Below are positions 1 to 6,873 of a DNA stretch of 12,298 nucleotides, piece after piece. The translations under genes were made by a program, and so were the position numbers. The DNA is from Clostridia bacterium. Its GTDB lineage: Bacteria > Bacillota > Clostridia > Oscillospirales > Acutalibacteraceae. The notes under the pieces were generated by a model, which saw only the letters and a program-made list of their open reading frames with translations, had not been told where the DNA came from and did not search any database. The DNA is taken from assembly GCA_024689165.1 (NCBI GenBank), contig JAILDS010000056.1, positions 1 to 12,298 on the forward strand. Reading direction: 5' to 3'. Numbering within the stretch: position 1 is the stretch's first letter; every line of letters begins with the position of its first letter.

Positions 1-1
1 G

Positions 2-1111
2 TTCATCTGCCCCCATGAGCAGACGCGTGTCGAAAACGCGGTCCCCGCCTCCTGCACGGTGAACGGCTACACCGGCGACACGGTCTGCGCCGTCTGCGGG
101 ACCGTGCTCGAATACGGCGCGACGGTCTTCGCGCCGGGGCATTCGCCCGCCGTTTCCGTCCCCGCGAAGGCGCCCACCTGCCTTGAGGAGGGGCTCACCG
201 CGGAGTACGCCTGCTCCGTCTGCGGAGAGGTCACGACGGCAGCCCGCGTCCTCACGATAGTCGCCCACCCCGACGCGGACGGCGACGGAGAGTGCGACGT
301 ATGCATGTCGCCCGTCGGATGTACCGTTTACGGCGTCTGCGGCGACGGCATTTTCTGGTGCGTGGACGACGGAACGCTCGTCATCTCCGGCGAAGGCTCC
401 GGGTATGCTTTCGACGGCGGCGTCCCGTGGGACGGCTGTAAAAACGATTTTGACTGCGTGTTCGTAAGAGCCGGCGTGACGGGCTTTGACCTTTCTTCCG
501 TAGAAGACTGCGCTCAGGCGGAGCGTGTGTTCGTTCCTCAGGGAACGGCCGTCGTCGGCTCCGCGCCGCAGAGGGTGATATCCTATACGTTCGACGGAGG
601 CGTCGCGGGCCTTTCCGGCGCGGGAGAATGCGCAGTATACGACGTTATCAACGTCGCTTACGAGCTTCTGCGCCTCGGCGCCGTGAGTTATATCAGGTTC
701 GACGAGCTGACCCTTGCTGTGCCCGACGGCGGCGAGCTGGTCTACGACGTCCTCAAAAACGGGAAGATAGTCGACGAGGACCATTTCAGCGTCCCGTCCG
801 GCACCGCCGTGTCCGACTTCCTGGTCAGGCCGCTCGGCTACCGTACCTTCAACGCCGTTTTCGACGCTCTCGGCGCGAACCCGGACAAAAACCTGATACT
901 CAGCATCGTCTGCGCCGACCTGCTCCCCGACGAGTTCAGAGCGGACGCCGGGAGCTATACCGAGCAGATAGTCGTCCGTTTCGAGGACGAGCCGGGGCCG
1001 GACCCGGAAGAGCCCGAGGAGGAGCACCTCAATTGGTTCCAGGCGACCCTCGCCGCCATACTCGGCGTATTCAAAAAGCTCGTAAAACTGCTCAAGGGCC
1101 TGTTCAAATAG
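2..1111 (+). CDS. Secreted/surface Cys-ribbon protein, 5'-truncated by window edge
   Basis: The frame is open from base 2 to the TAG at 1109-1111, so the true start lies upstream. A GTG at 59 is in frame but falls inside a repeat and is not a credible start. The visible part opens with two Cys-ribbon-like repeats: CPHE, then CAVCG; PTC, then CSVCG. They end in the Asp-rich stretch DADGDGECDVC. Next is a degenerate module (CGDGIFWCVDDGTLVISG) resembling the short domain that accompanies BspA-type leucine-rich repeats in Clostridia surface proteins. A region of about 180 residues that I do not recognise follows, then a Pro/Glu-rich linker (GPDPEEPEEE) and a basic amphipathic tail rich in Leu, Lys and Phe. 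The composition suggests an exported or surface-attached protein, but the signal peptide would lie outside the window. No catalytic motif is visible. Function unknown; the CxxC pairs could bind zinc or form disulfides. Confidence 0.8.
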   Translation, partial: FICPHEQTRVENAVPASCTVNGYTGDTVCAVCGTVLEYGATVFAPGHSPAVSVPAKAPTCLEEGLTAEYACSVCGEVTTAARVLTIVAHPDADGDGECDVCMSPVGCTVYGVCGDGIFWCVDDGTLVISGEGSGYAFDGGVPWDGCKNDFDCVFVRAGVTGFDLSSVEDCAQAERVFVPQGTAVVGSAPQRVISYTFDGGVAGLSGAGECAVYDVINVAYELLRLGAVSYIRFDELTLAVPDGGELVYDVLKNGKIVDEDHFSVPSGTAVSDFLVRPLGYRTFNAVFDALGANPDKNLILSIVCADLLPDEFRADAGSYTEQIVVRFEDEPGPDPEEPEEEHLNWFQATLAAILGVFKKLVKLLKGLFK

Positions 1112-1136
1112 GTCGCAGGGTTTAGTTCGTCAGTTC

Positions 1137-1169
1137 AAAAGGGTCTGCCGCGCGGCGGCAGACCCTTTT
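1137..1169. terminator. Bidirectional rho-independent terminator
   Basis: Perfect 15-bp inverted repeat (AAAAGGGTCTGCCGC, loop GCG, GCGGCAGACCCTTTT). The A-tract on one side and T-tract on the other give a U-run in both directions. It lies between the end of the plus-strand surface gene (1111) and the end of minus-strand hisG (1226), so it can stop both converging transcripts. Confidence 0.9.
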
Positions 1170-1225
1170 CGCTTTCTCCTGTTGTCCGCTCCCGGCGGAC
1201 CGGCTTCGGGGCGGCTTTGCAGCCG

Positions 1226-1840
1226 TCAGGAACCGCCGAGGCTGCGCGCCATTTCCGACAGCTCCGCGTTTTTGAAGCGGTAGCTGACCTTATTCGCAAT
1301 GAAGCGCGCGCTGACGTCGCCGATCGTTTCAAGAACGGTCAGGTCGTTCTCCCTGAGCGTGCCGCCGGTTTCGACTATGTCGACTATAACGTCCGTAAGC
1401 CCCAGCACCGGGGCGAGCTCGATGGAGCCGTGGAGCTTGACGATGTCGACGTCCCTGCCGCGCGAGTCGAAAAACCTTCTCGCGATATGCGGGAATTTCG
1501 TCGCGATGCGAAGCGGGCGGTCGACCGGGTCGACGAAATCCGCCTTGCCGCAGACGCACATCCTGCACACGCCGGTCCTGAGGTCGGCCAGCTCGAAAAC
1601 GTCGGGCGAGTATTCGTCGAGGATATCCTTACCGGCGACGCCGACGTCCGCCGCGCCGCGCTCGACGTAGATGCCGACGTCTGTCGGCTTGACCCAGAAA
1701 TACCGCACGTCGGTTTCAGGGTCGTACAGCACGAGACGCCTGCCCGGGTTGAGCACGTCTTTGCAGCCGTAACCCGCGGCTTCGAGCATGGCGTAGACTT
1801 TTTCGCCGAGCCTCCCCTTCGGGAGGGCGATGCTGATCAT
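1226..1840 (-). CDS. hisG: ATP phosphoribosyltransferase catalytic subunit, short form (HisG)
   Basis: Catalyses the first step of histidine synthesis, joining ATP and PRPP to give phosphoribosyl-ATP in the cytoplasm. The product is 204 residues, the short HisG form that lacks the C-terminal regulatory domain and needs HisZ; hisZ lies directly upstream. Visible signatures are the N-terminal IALPKGRLGEK (residues 4-14) and the PRPP-loop region VDIVETGGTLREN (153-165), preceded by KLHGSIELAP. The ATG at 1840 is chosen over an in-frame start at 1894 because the family begins at MISIALPKGR and GGAGG sits 8 bases upstream of this ATG. The longer frame would add 18 residues without family character and overlap the end of hisZ. 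It is the last gene of the hisC-hisB-hisZ-hisG transcript, 50 bases after hisZ, and ends before the shared terminator. Confidence 0.96.
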   Translation of the reverse strand: MISIALPKGRLGEKVYAMLEAAGYGCKDVLNPGRRLVLYDPETDVRYFWVKPTDVGIYVERGAADVGVAGKDILDEYSPDVFELADLRTGVCRMCVCGKADFVDPVDRPLRIATKFPHIARRFFDSRGRDVDIVKLHGSIELAPVLGLTDVIVDIVETGGTLRENDLTVLETIGDVSARFIANKVSYRFKNAELSEMARSLGGS

Positions 1841-1890
1841 TGTCGGTACCTCCGGATCATTTGGTATGTGAACGGCCGGGTGAGCCGGGC

Positions 1891-2949
1891 TCAACGCCGC
1901 TTCGAGGCGGACTTTTCATATTCCGCCTCGTTCATGACGAGGACCTTCCTGCCCGCGGCGCGCAGTTCGTTCGCCCTGAGGGCGGCGTTTTTAAGGCTTT
2001 TTTCGTCGTTGTAGAGCAGGATCTCGTCCGGCCGGGCGTTCACCGGCGCGCCGATGCTGTTTTCGACCTCGTCGAGATAGACCGCGAAGCCCACCGCCCC
2101 GAGGGGGGAACCCATGCGCGCCGGAAGAAGGTCGTACTGCCCGCCGGAGAGGACGTTGAACGGGACCCCGGCGACGACGCCGCGGAAAATAAGACCGTTG
2201 TAGTAATCGAGATTGCCCGCCGTCGACAGGTCGAGCCGCAGCAGCTCCCTGACGCCGAACAGCTCCGCCGTCACGGACAGCTCGCGGAGCCTTTCAGCCT
2301 TGGGGACGGCGGCGGGGCACAGTTCCCCGAGGCGCTTCAGACCTTCGTCGAGCGGCAGGAACAAACGCGCCAGCTCTCTGAGACTGTCGGCTCCTTCGAT
2401 ACCGTATTTCGCGCAGAAGGAGCTGATGCCGTCTGCGTTCTTGGCTTCGAAAAGAGCCGTCAGCTCGCTCTTAGCGCCGTCCGGCACACCGAACGCGTCG
2501 AAGACCGCGCCGAGAAGCTCCAGGTCCGACAGAAGCAGAAAAGCGGACCCGCCTTCGCCGGCGGCGCGTCCGGGGTCCGCAAAGCACAGCAGGGACTTTG
2601 CGGCGAGAGCGACGACCTCGCACAGAGAGTAGTCGTCGACGGTCCCGAGGCATTCCACCCCGGCCTGCCGGAGCTCGGCGAAGCGGTGGTCGCGCGGGCG
2701 GTAGACCGTCTCCAGATAATAAAGCTTCCCGGGCGTCCCGCCGCTGTTTTTGACGACGGAAAGCGTGATGTCGGGCTTGAGCGCCTTCAGGCTCCCGTCA
2801 AGGTCGGTGAACGTGATTATCCTGCCGGAGCGAAGGAAGTCGCGGTTGAAGGAGTAAAGCTCGTAAGGCTCGAACTTCGTCGTCCTGAAGCGGCTGTAGC
2901 CGAAGCTCTCGTACAGCCCGGTAAGTCTTTGTTCGTAAACGTTTTCCAT
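1891..2949 (-). CDS. hisZ: ATP phosphoribosyltransferase regulatory subunit (HisZ)
   Basis: A histidyl-tRNA-synthetase-like protein that assembles with short-form HisG and is needed for its activity and for histidine feedback. At 352 residues it keeps the class II synthetase core: ITFTDLDGSLKALKPDITLS (45-64, the motif 2 region), QAGVECLG (95-102), and a HisRS-like segment with NLDYYNG followed by SGGQYD. It lacks a full HisRS anticodon-binding domain, so it is HisZ rather than a tRNA ligase. The N-terminus is short: it starts at about the Gly-Tyr helix and lacks the PEG..D lead-in of many homologues. An in-frame TAA just before the ATG rules out a longer start. The ribosome binding site is weak, and the start lies 21 bases after the hisB stop, so translation is probably coupled to hisB. 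Confidence 0.92.
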   Translation of the reverse strand: MENVYEQRLTGLYESFGYSRFRTTKFEPYELYSFNRDFLRSGRIITFTDLDGSLKALKPDITLSVVKNSGGTPGKLYYLETVYRPRDHRFAELRQAGVECLGTVDDYSLCEVVALAAKSLLCFADPGRAAGEGGSAFLLLSDLELLGAVFDAFGVPDGAKSELTALFEAKNADGISSFCAKYGIEGADSLRELARLFLPLDEGLKRLGELCPAAVPKAERLRELSVTAELFGVRELLRLDLSTAGNLDYYNGLIFRGVVAGVPFNVLSGGQYDLLPARMGSPLGAVGFAVYLDEVENSIGAPVNARPDEILLYNDEKSLKNAALRANELRAAGRKVLVMNEAEYEKSASKRR

Positions 2950-2970
2950 AGTTTAACCCGGCGCCGCCCG

Positions 2971-3576
2971 TCAGATCACGCCCTTCGACGAGGGGATGAC
3001 GTCGGAGAACCTGCCGTCGACCGCGACAGCCCCGCGCAGGGCGCAGCCGAGGGCCTTGAAAGCGCCTTCGGCGATGTGGTGGGAGTTATTGCCCGCGTTT
3101 TTGACAAGGTGGAGCGTAACGCCCGCGTTGTGCGCGAAGGCCCGCATGAACTCCTCAATAAGCTCCGTGTCGAAGGAGCCGATCTTCTCGGTCGGGAAAC
3201 CGACGTCGAAGCGGAGGAAGCCCCGGCCGCTGATATCGACGGCGCACAGTATGAGAGCCTCGTCCATCGGCAGGAGCGCGGAGCCGTAGCGGGTTATGCC
3301 CCTGCACTCGCCGAGAGCTTTCGACAGGGCCTGCCCGAGGGCGATGCCGACGTCCTCCACGCTGTGGTGGTCGTCGACGAAGGTGTCGCCCTTGCAGGAA
3401 ACGAACAGATCGAAGCCGGAGCGAACGGTGAAAACAGTCAGCATGTGGTCGAGGAACCCCACGCCCGTGTTTATCTCCGCAGCGCCGCCGCCGTCGAGCT
3501 TCAGCCGCACGATGACGTCGGTCTCTTTTGTCTTCCGCGCGATCTCCGCGGTCCGGTCAAGCTTTATTAAGTCCAC
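2971..3576 (-). CDS. hisB: Imidazoleglycerol-phosphate dehydratase (HisB)
   Basis: Dehydrates imidazole-glycerol phosphate to imidazole-acetol phosphate, the substrate of HisC, whose gene lies immediately upstream. The 201 residues match a complete monofunctional bacterial HisB. The metal-binding signatures are intact: GFLDHML (40-46), DDHHSVEDVGI (68-78), NSHHIAEGAFKA (164-175) and the C-terminal PSSKGVI (195-201). There is no phosphatase domain of the enterobacterial bifunctional type. The start is GTG at 3576, supported by AAGGAG six bases upstream; the nearby ATG at 3595 is out of frame. It lies 84 bases after hisC, in a gap holding the perfect palindrome CCCGCCGGCGGG (3600-3611) with no U-run, so it is not an obvious terminator. 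Confidence 0.97.
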   Translation of the reverse strand: MDLIKLDRTAEIARKTKETDVIVRLKLDGGGAAEINTGVGFLDHMLTVFTVRSGFDLFVSCKGDTFVDDHHSVEDVGIALGQALSKALGECRGITRYGSALLPMDEALILCAVDISGRGFLRFDVGFPTEKIGSFDTELIEEFMRAFAHNAGVTLHLVKNAGNNSHHIAEGAFKALGCALRGAVAVDGRFSDVIPSSKGVI

Positions 3577-3660
3577 GTCAGTCTCCTTGATATCATAGTC
3601 CCGCCGGCGGGAAGCCCCGCCCGGTCCGTGTTTATTTTTTTTCGGCGCTTTTCGCAGGCG

Positions 3661-4713
3661 TCAGCGCGCGGCCGCAAGCGCTCCGACCTCGGTCAGGAAC
3701 CTGTCCATGTCGCCGCGGCTGCCGACCGTGACCCGGATATAGTCCGAGATCTTCGGCTGCGTGAAGTGGCGGACGAGCACGCCCCTGTCCTTCAGACCCA
3801 GATACAGCTCCCCGCCGGGTATGCCGGGATGCTTTGCGAAAAGGAAGTTCGTCATGCTGGGGGCGCAGTCGAAGCCCGCCTCGAGGAGCTGAACGCGGGT
3901 CCTTTCCCGCTCGTCCATGATCGCCCGGCGCGTCCTCTCGAAATAATCCTTGTCCTCTATGGCGGCCTTTGCCGCAGCGAGGCTCTGCCGCGTCAGGCAG
4001 TAGGGGTCTGTCGAGAATTTCAGCGTCTCGAGGTCGCGGATAAGCTCCTTGCTGCCGACGGCGAAGCCGACCCTCGCACCGGCGAGCTGCCTCGACTTGG
4101 AAAAAGTCCTCACGACGAGCACGTTGTCGAGCCTTCCGGCAAGCCTCAGCGAGCTTTCCGCCCCGAAATCGACGTAAGCCTCGTCGACGATCAGGACGCG
4201 GTCGGGGCTGCTTTTCGCGATCTCCTCGATCGCGGCGACGCCGACGCAAAGCCCGGTCGGCGCGTTGGGCTCTGTTATCACCGCCGCGCAGCCGAGCCCC
4301 ATGAATTTTTCCGGGTCGATGGACAGGTCGTCCTCCGTTTCGATCACCCTGGTCTTCAGCCCGTGGTACGCGGCTATGACGCTGTCGAAGCCGTAGGTCA
4401 CGTCGGCGAAGGCTATACCTTCGCCCCCGAAGGCGGCGAAGGCGTGGCTGAGGATGCTGTCGCTCCCGTTTGAAACGAATACCGTCTCCGGCTCGACGTC
4501 CAGAGCGGCGCCGAGGGCGTTTTTCAGCTCGCGGCACTCCGGGTCAGGATAAAGCCTGAAGTCCGTCTCTTCCGAAACCGCTTCGATGACCTTCGGAGAC
4601 GGAGGAAAGGGCGACTCGTTCGTGTTGAGCTTTACGTACTTTTTATCCCTCGGCTGCTCGCCCGGCACGTACGGCGCGAGCGAGGAGTATTCTGCGGAAA
4701 AAAAACGGGACAT
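3661..4713 (-). CDS. hisC: Histidinol-phosphate aminotransferase (HisC)
   Basis: PLP-dependent class I/II aminotransferase (350 residues) that converts imidazole-acetol phosphate to histidinol phosphate using glutamate. Visible family marks are LNTNESPFPPSP (29-40), LYPDPECRELKNAL (54-67), NGSDSIL (82-88), DEAYVDF (177-183, the PLP-contacting Asp and Tyr), TFSKSRQLAGARVGF (203-217, with Lys206 as the Schiff-base lysine) and IRVTVGS (326-332, with the substrate-carboxylate Arg327). The usual NPNAPTG loop reads EPNAPTG here (148-154), a mild departure that keeps the key Asn. The ATG at 4713 has GGAGGAGG seven bases upstream. It is the first gene of the operon, reached by a consensus-like promoter about 43 bases away. 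HisC relatives can also transaminate aromatic amino acids, but the neighbours make histidine the likely pathway. Confidence 0.95.
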   Translation of the reverse strand: MSRFFSAEYSSLAPYVPGEQPRDKKYVKLNTNESPFPPSPKVIEAVSEETDFRLYPDPECRELKNALGAALDVEPETVFVSNGSDSILSHAFAAFGGEGIAFADVTYGFDSVIAAYHGLKTRVIETEDDLSIDPEKFMGLGCAAVITEPNAPTGLCVGVAAIEEIAKSSPDRVLIVDEAYVDFGAESSLRLAGRLDNVLVVRTFSKSRQLAGARVGFAVGSKELIRDLETLKFSTDPYCLTRQSLAAAKAAIEDKDYFERTRRAIMDERERTRVQLLEAGFDCAPSMTNFLFAKHPGIPGGELYLGLKDRGVLVRHFTQPKISDYIRVTVGSRGDMDRFLTEVGALAAAR

Positions 4714-4762
4714 CGCGCTGCCTCCTCCGCTTTACCGTGTTACCATGATAAAGCGCAGACTG

Positions 4763-4790
4763 ATTATACCAATAAAACCCGGTTTGTCAA
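4763..4790 (-). promoter_or_regulatory. Sigma-A promoter of the his operon
   Basis: On the minus strand, TTGACA (4790-4785) and TATAAT (4768-4763) are both perfect consensus hexamers separated by 16 bases. Transcription should begin near 4756, leaving a leader of about 43 bases before hisC. That is too short for a T-box or an attenuator with a leader peptide. Confidence 0.88.
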
Positions 4791-4816
4791 GAAAGTATAG
4801 CAGAGAACGGAGTTTT

Positions 4817-4846
4817 TTTCAACAATGGCAAAAAAATTTCAGCAAT
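4817..4846 (+). repeat. Direct repeat, candidate response-regulator operator
   Basis: TTTCAACAAT (4817-4826) and TTTCAGCAAT (4837-4846) match at 9 of 10 positions and start 20 bases apart, about two helical turns. They lie just upstream of the -10 element of the response-regulator gene. A weaker third match (TTTGTGCTAT, 7 of 10) begins at 4856 and runs into the -10. OmpR/PhoB-family regulators bind head-to-tail repeats, so autoregulation is a reasonable inference. The AT-rich background makes a chance match possible. Confidence 0.45.
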
Positions 4847-4859
4847 TTTAAAGCCTTTG

Positions 4860-4868
4860 TGCTATCAT
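4860..4868 (+). promoter_or_regulatory. Extended -10 promoter of the two-component operon
   Basis: TGCTATCAT is a -10 hexamer (5 of 6 to TATAAT) with the upstream TG of an extended -10. No good -35 hexamer is seen at 16-18 bases, which fits an extended -10 or an activator-dependent promoter. The start would be near 4875, giving a very short leader before the ATG at 4892. Confidence 0.55.
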
Positions 4869-4891
4869 ACACACGAAACGGGGTGTTTTTT

Positions 4892-5578
4892 ATGCAGATC
4901 CTTGTTGTTGAGGACGAAAAAAGGCTCGCGGGAGCGCTCAGGCAGATATTCGAGGACAAAAAATACATGGTGGACGTCGCCTGCGACGGCAGGGACGGCT
5001 ATGACCAGGCCGTCAGCGGCGCGTACGACGTGATCATCCTTGACGTGATGCTGCCGAAAATGAACGGCTTCGATGTCGCGAAGCGCCTGCGCAAAGACGG
5101 CGTGGACACGCCGATACTCATGCTCACCGCCAAGGACACCGTGCCGGACAAGGTCTCGGGGCTCGACAGCGGGGCGGACGACTACATGACCAAGCCCTTC
5201 TCCCCTGAGGAGCTTCTCGCCCGCGTACGCGCCATGACCCGCAGAAAGGGGGAGGTTGTGCTCGACGAGATAAAGCAGGGTGACCTGACGCTGAATCTGT
5301 CCTCCTGCGACCTGATCAGCGGGACAAAGAGCGTTCATCTCAATTTCAAGGAATTCGAGATAATGAAGCTGTTCATGACCAACCCGACGGTCGTTTTCAC
5401 GAAGGACGACCTGCTGACGAAGGTCTGGGGCTACGATTCGGACGCGGTGGACAACAACGTCGAGGTGTACGTTTCGTTCCTCAGGAAAAAGCTTCAGTTC
5501 CTCGGCTCGCAGCAGAGGATAGTTTCTCTGCGGAAGATAGGTTACAGACTCGCGGAGGGGGACGAACGGGATGATTAA
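4892..5578 (+). CDS. OmpR/PhoB-family response regulator
   Basis: DNA-binding output protein of a two-component system, 228 residues. The receiver domain (about 1-115) has the acidic pocket (E7, D8), the phosphoacceptor Asp51 in VIILDVMLPKMNG, Thr79 in LMLTAKD, and Lys101 in the TKPF motif. The C-terminal winged helix (about 128-222) shows the usual recognition-helix region (LLTKVWGYDSD, VDNNVEVYVSFLRKKL) and ends with RKIGYRL. The ATG at 4892 is chosen because the receiver fold begins MQILVVEDE and GGGGTG sits six bases upstream; an in-frame extension to 4586 would run antisense through hisC. Its stop overlaps the kinase start by 8 bases, so the pair is translationally coupled. Target genes cannot be read from the sequence beyond possible self-regulation. 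Confidence 0.95.
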   Translation: MQILVVEDEKRLAGALRQIFEDKKYMVDVACDGRDGYDQAVSGAYDVIILDVMLPKMNGFDVAKRLRKDGVDTPILMLTAKDTVPDKVSGLDSGADDYMTKPFSPEELLARVRAMTRRKGEVVLDEIKQGDLTLNLSSCDLISGTKSVHLNFKEFEIMKLFMTNPTVVFTKDDLLTKVWGYDSDAVDNNVEVYVSFLRKKLQFLGSQQRIVSLRKIGYRLAEGDERDD

Positions 5579-6824
5579 AAAGCTGCGGTGGAAATTCGTC
5601 GCGTCAAACATGCTGCTTGTGGGCATAGTCGTCGTCGCCGTCATAGCTTTTGTGACGGCGAACCAGTGCGTTTCGACCAGAAGGAGCCTGCGGGACTGCA
5701 TGCGCAGCGCCATGGCGGCCGCCGACCCGCTCGCGGATATCGGCAAAAGGGACCTTCTGGACAGACAGAACTCGACTGAGACCTTCGGGCCCGTTACGTA
5801 TACGCCCGCGGTCTACGCGGTCACGGTCAGCAGGAGCGGAGTCGTTCTGTTCGAGGGCAACAATTCAGTCACGGTCGACGCGACCGTTCTGGCGCAGGTC
5901 GTTTCCGCCATTCTCGAAAGCGGCGCGTCCGAGGGCGAGATACCCAGCGCGAACCTGTTTTTTACCGCCGAAACCGGGGCGTTCGACTCCGTACACATCG
6001 CCCTTGCCGATTCGCTCGATTACAGGACGCAGATCAGCGCGCTGATACTCACCGGCGTTCTGCTCGCCTTCGTCATCCTGCTTGCGCTGTTCGTCGTCAG
6101 CTTCCTGCTGTCGAACCTGTTCGTACGTCCCGTAAAACGCGCCTGGGAGACGCAGCAGACCTTCCTTGCCGACGCGTCGCATGAGCTCAAGACGCCGCTG
6201 ACGGTCATACTCGCGAACACGGACATCCTCGCGGCGCACCGCGACAGCACGGTTGCCGAGCAGAGCCAGTGGGTCGAATCCACCCTTGAGGAGGCTCAGA
6301 GCATGAAAACGCTCGTCGACAGGCTGCTGTATCTGTCCAAGGCGGACGCAGGCAAGCTAAGCCCCGCCATTGAGACGGTCGATCTGTCCGAGATGGCAGC
6401 GGGCGCCGCGCTGCAGTTCGATCCGGTGGCCTTCGAATCCGGCGTGGAGCTCGTCAGCGACGTCGCGGACGGCATATACGTCGAAGGGGACAGAGAGCAG
6501 CTCAGACGGCTCGTGCACATCCTCGTCGACAACGCCGTGAAGTACGCGGGCAGGGGCGGCAGAGCTGCGGTCAAGCTCGAAAAAAAGGACAAAAACGCCG
6601 TGCTCACCGTACACAACACGGGCGACCCGATACCCGCGGAGGACCTGCCGCACGTGTTCGAACGCTTCTACCGTTCCGACAAGGCGCGCACAGCCGGCGG
6701 CGGCTACGGGCTCGGGCTGGCGATAGCCAAGACTATCGCCGACGCGAACAGGGCAAAAATATCCGTCACGAGCGCGGAGTTCGCGGGGACCGCGTTCACC
6801 GTCGTTTTCAGACAGACCGTTTAA
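5571..6824 (+). CDS. Membrane sensor histidine kinase
   Basis: Partner of the preceding response regulator, 417 residues. Order: transmembrane helix at about 10-31; extracytoplasmic sensor region of about 125 residues with no recognised domain; second transmembrane helix at about 157-184; HisKA with the H-box FLADASHELKTPLTVI (His204); then the HATPase_c domain with the N-box (HILVDNAVKYA, Asn321), G1 (HNTGDPIP, Asp352), F-box (VFERFYRSDKAR) and G2 (GGYGLGLAI). All residues needed for autophosphorylation are present. The second membrane helix runs almost directly into the H-box, leaving no room for a HAMP domain. The ATG at 5571 has GGAGGGGG upstream and overlaps the regulator's stop codon. 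A strong hairpin terminator follows 23 bases after the stop. The signal is unknown. Confidence 0.95.
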   Translation: MIKKLRWKFVASNMLLVGIVVVAVIAFVTANQCVSTRRSLRDCMRSAMAAADPLADIGKRDLLDRQNSTETFGPVTYTPAVYAVTVSRSGVVLFEGNNSVTVDATVLAQVVSAILESGASEGEIPSANLFFTAETGAFDSVHIALADSLDYRTQISALILTGVLLAFVILLALFVVSFLLSNLFVRPVKRAWETQQTFLADASHELKTPLTVILANTDILAAHRDSTVAEQSQWVESTLEEAQSMKTLVDRLLYLSKADAGKLSPAIETVDLSEMAAGAALQFDPVAFESGVELVSDVADGIYVEGDREQLRRLVHILVDNAVKYAGRGGRAAVKLEKKDKNAVLTVHNTGDPIPAEDLPHVFERFYRSDKARTAGGGYGLGLAIAKTIADANRAKISVTSAEFAGTAFTVVFRQTV

Positions 6825-6844
6825 ACAGGATTGTCGGGTTATAC

Positions 6845-6873
6845 TTGCAAAAGCGCTTCCGTTGTCGTACAAT
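6845..6873 (+). promoter_or_regulatory. Promoter of the MBL-TIM barrel operon, inside a terminator
   Basis: TTGCAA (6845-6850, 4 of 6) and TACAAT (6868-6873, 5 of 6) are separated by 17 bases. The predicted start is near 6880, with AAGGAG and the ATG at 6917 downstream. The elements overlap the left arm and loop of the upstream gene's terminator hairpin. The assignment is by pattern only. Confidence 0.55.

Noticed and set aside
1840..3570. Long plus-strand open frame (576 codons) antisense to hisZ and hisB
   Set aside because: It lies opposite well-supported his genes; its translation is rich in Arg, Glu and Val with no domain pattern, as expected from the complement of GC-rich coding DNA.
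3600..3611. Perfect palindrome CCCGCCGGCGGG between hisC and hisB as a terminator or operator
   Set aside because: No T-run follows and it has no loop; a GC-rich 12-base palindrome is plausible by chance.
3632..4537. Minus-strand open frame of 301 codons overlapping hisC in another frame
   Set aside because: Arg/Gly-rich shadow translation with no motifs; HisC in the main frame has every expected signature.
4714..4891. T-box or riboswitch in the hisC / response-regulator gap
   Set aside because: The predicted leaders are about 43 and 17 bases; no specifier-loop, T-box or other conserved RNA sequence is visible.
4865..5746. Minus-strand open frame of 293 codons antisense to the response regulator and kinase start
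   Set aside because: Complementary-strand shadow; no ribosome binding site or recognisable domain.
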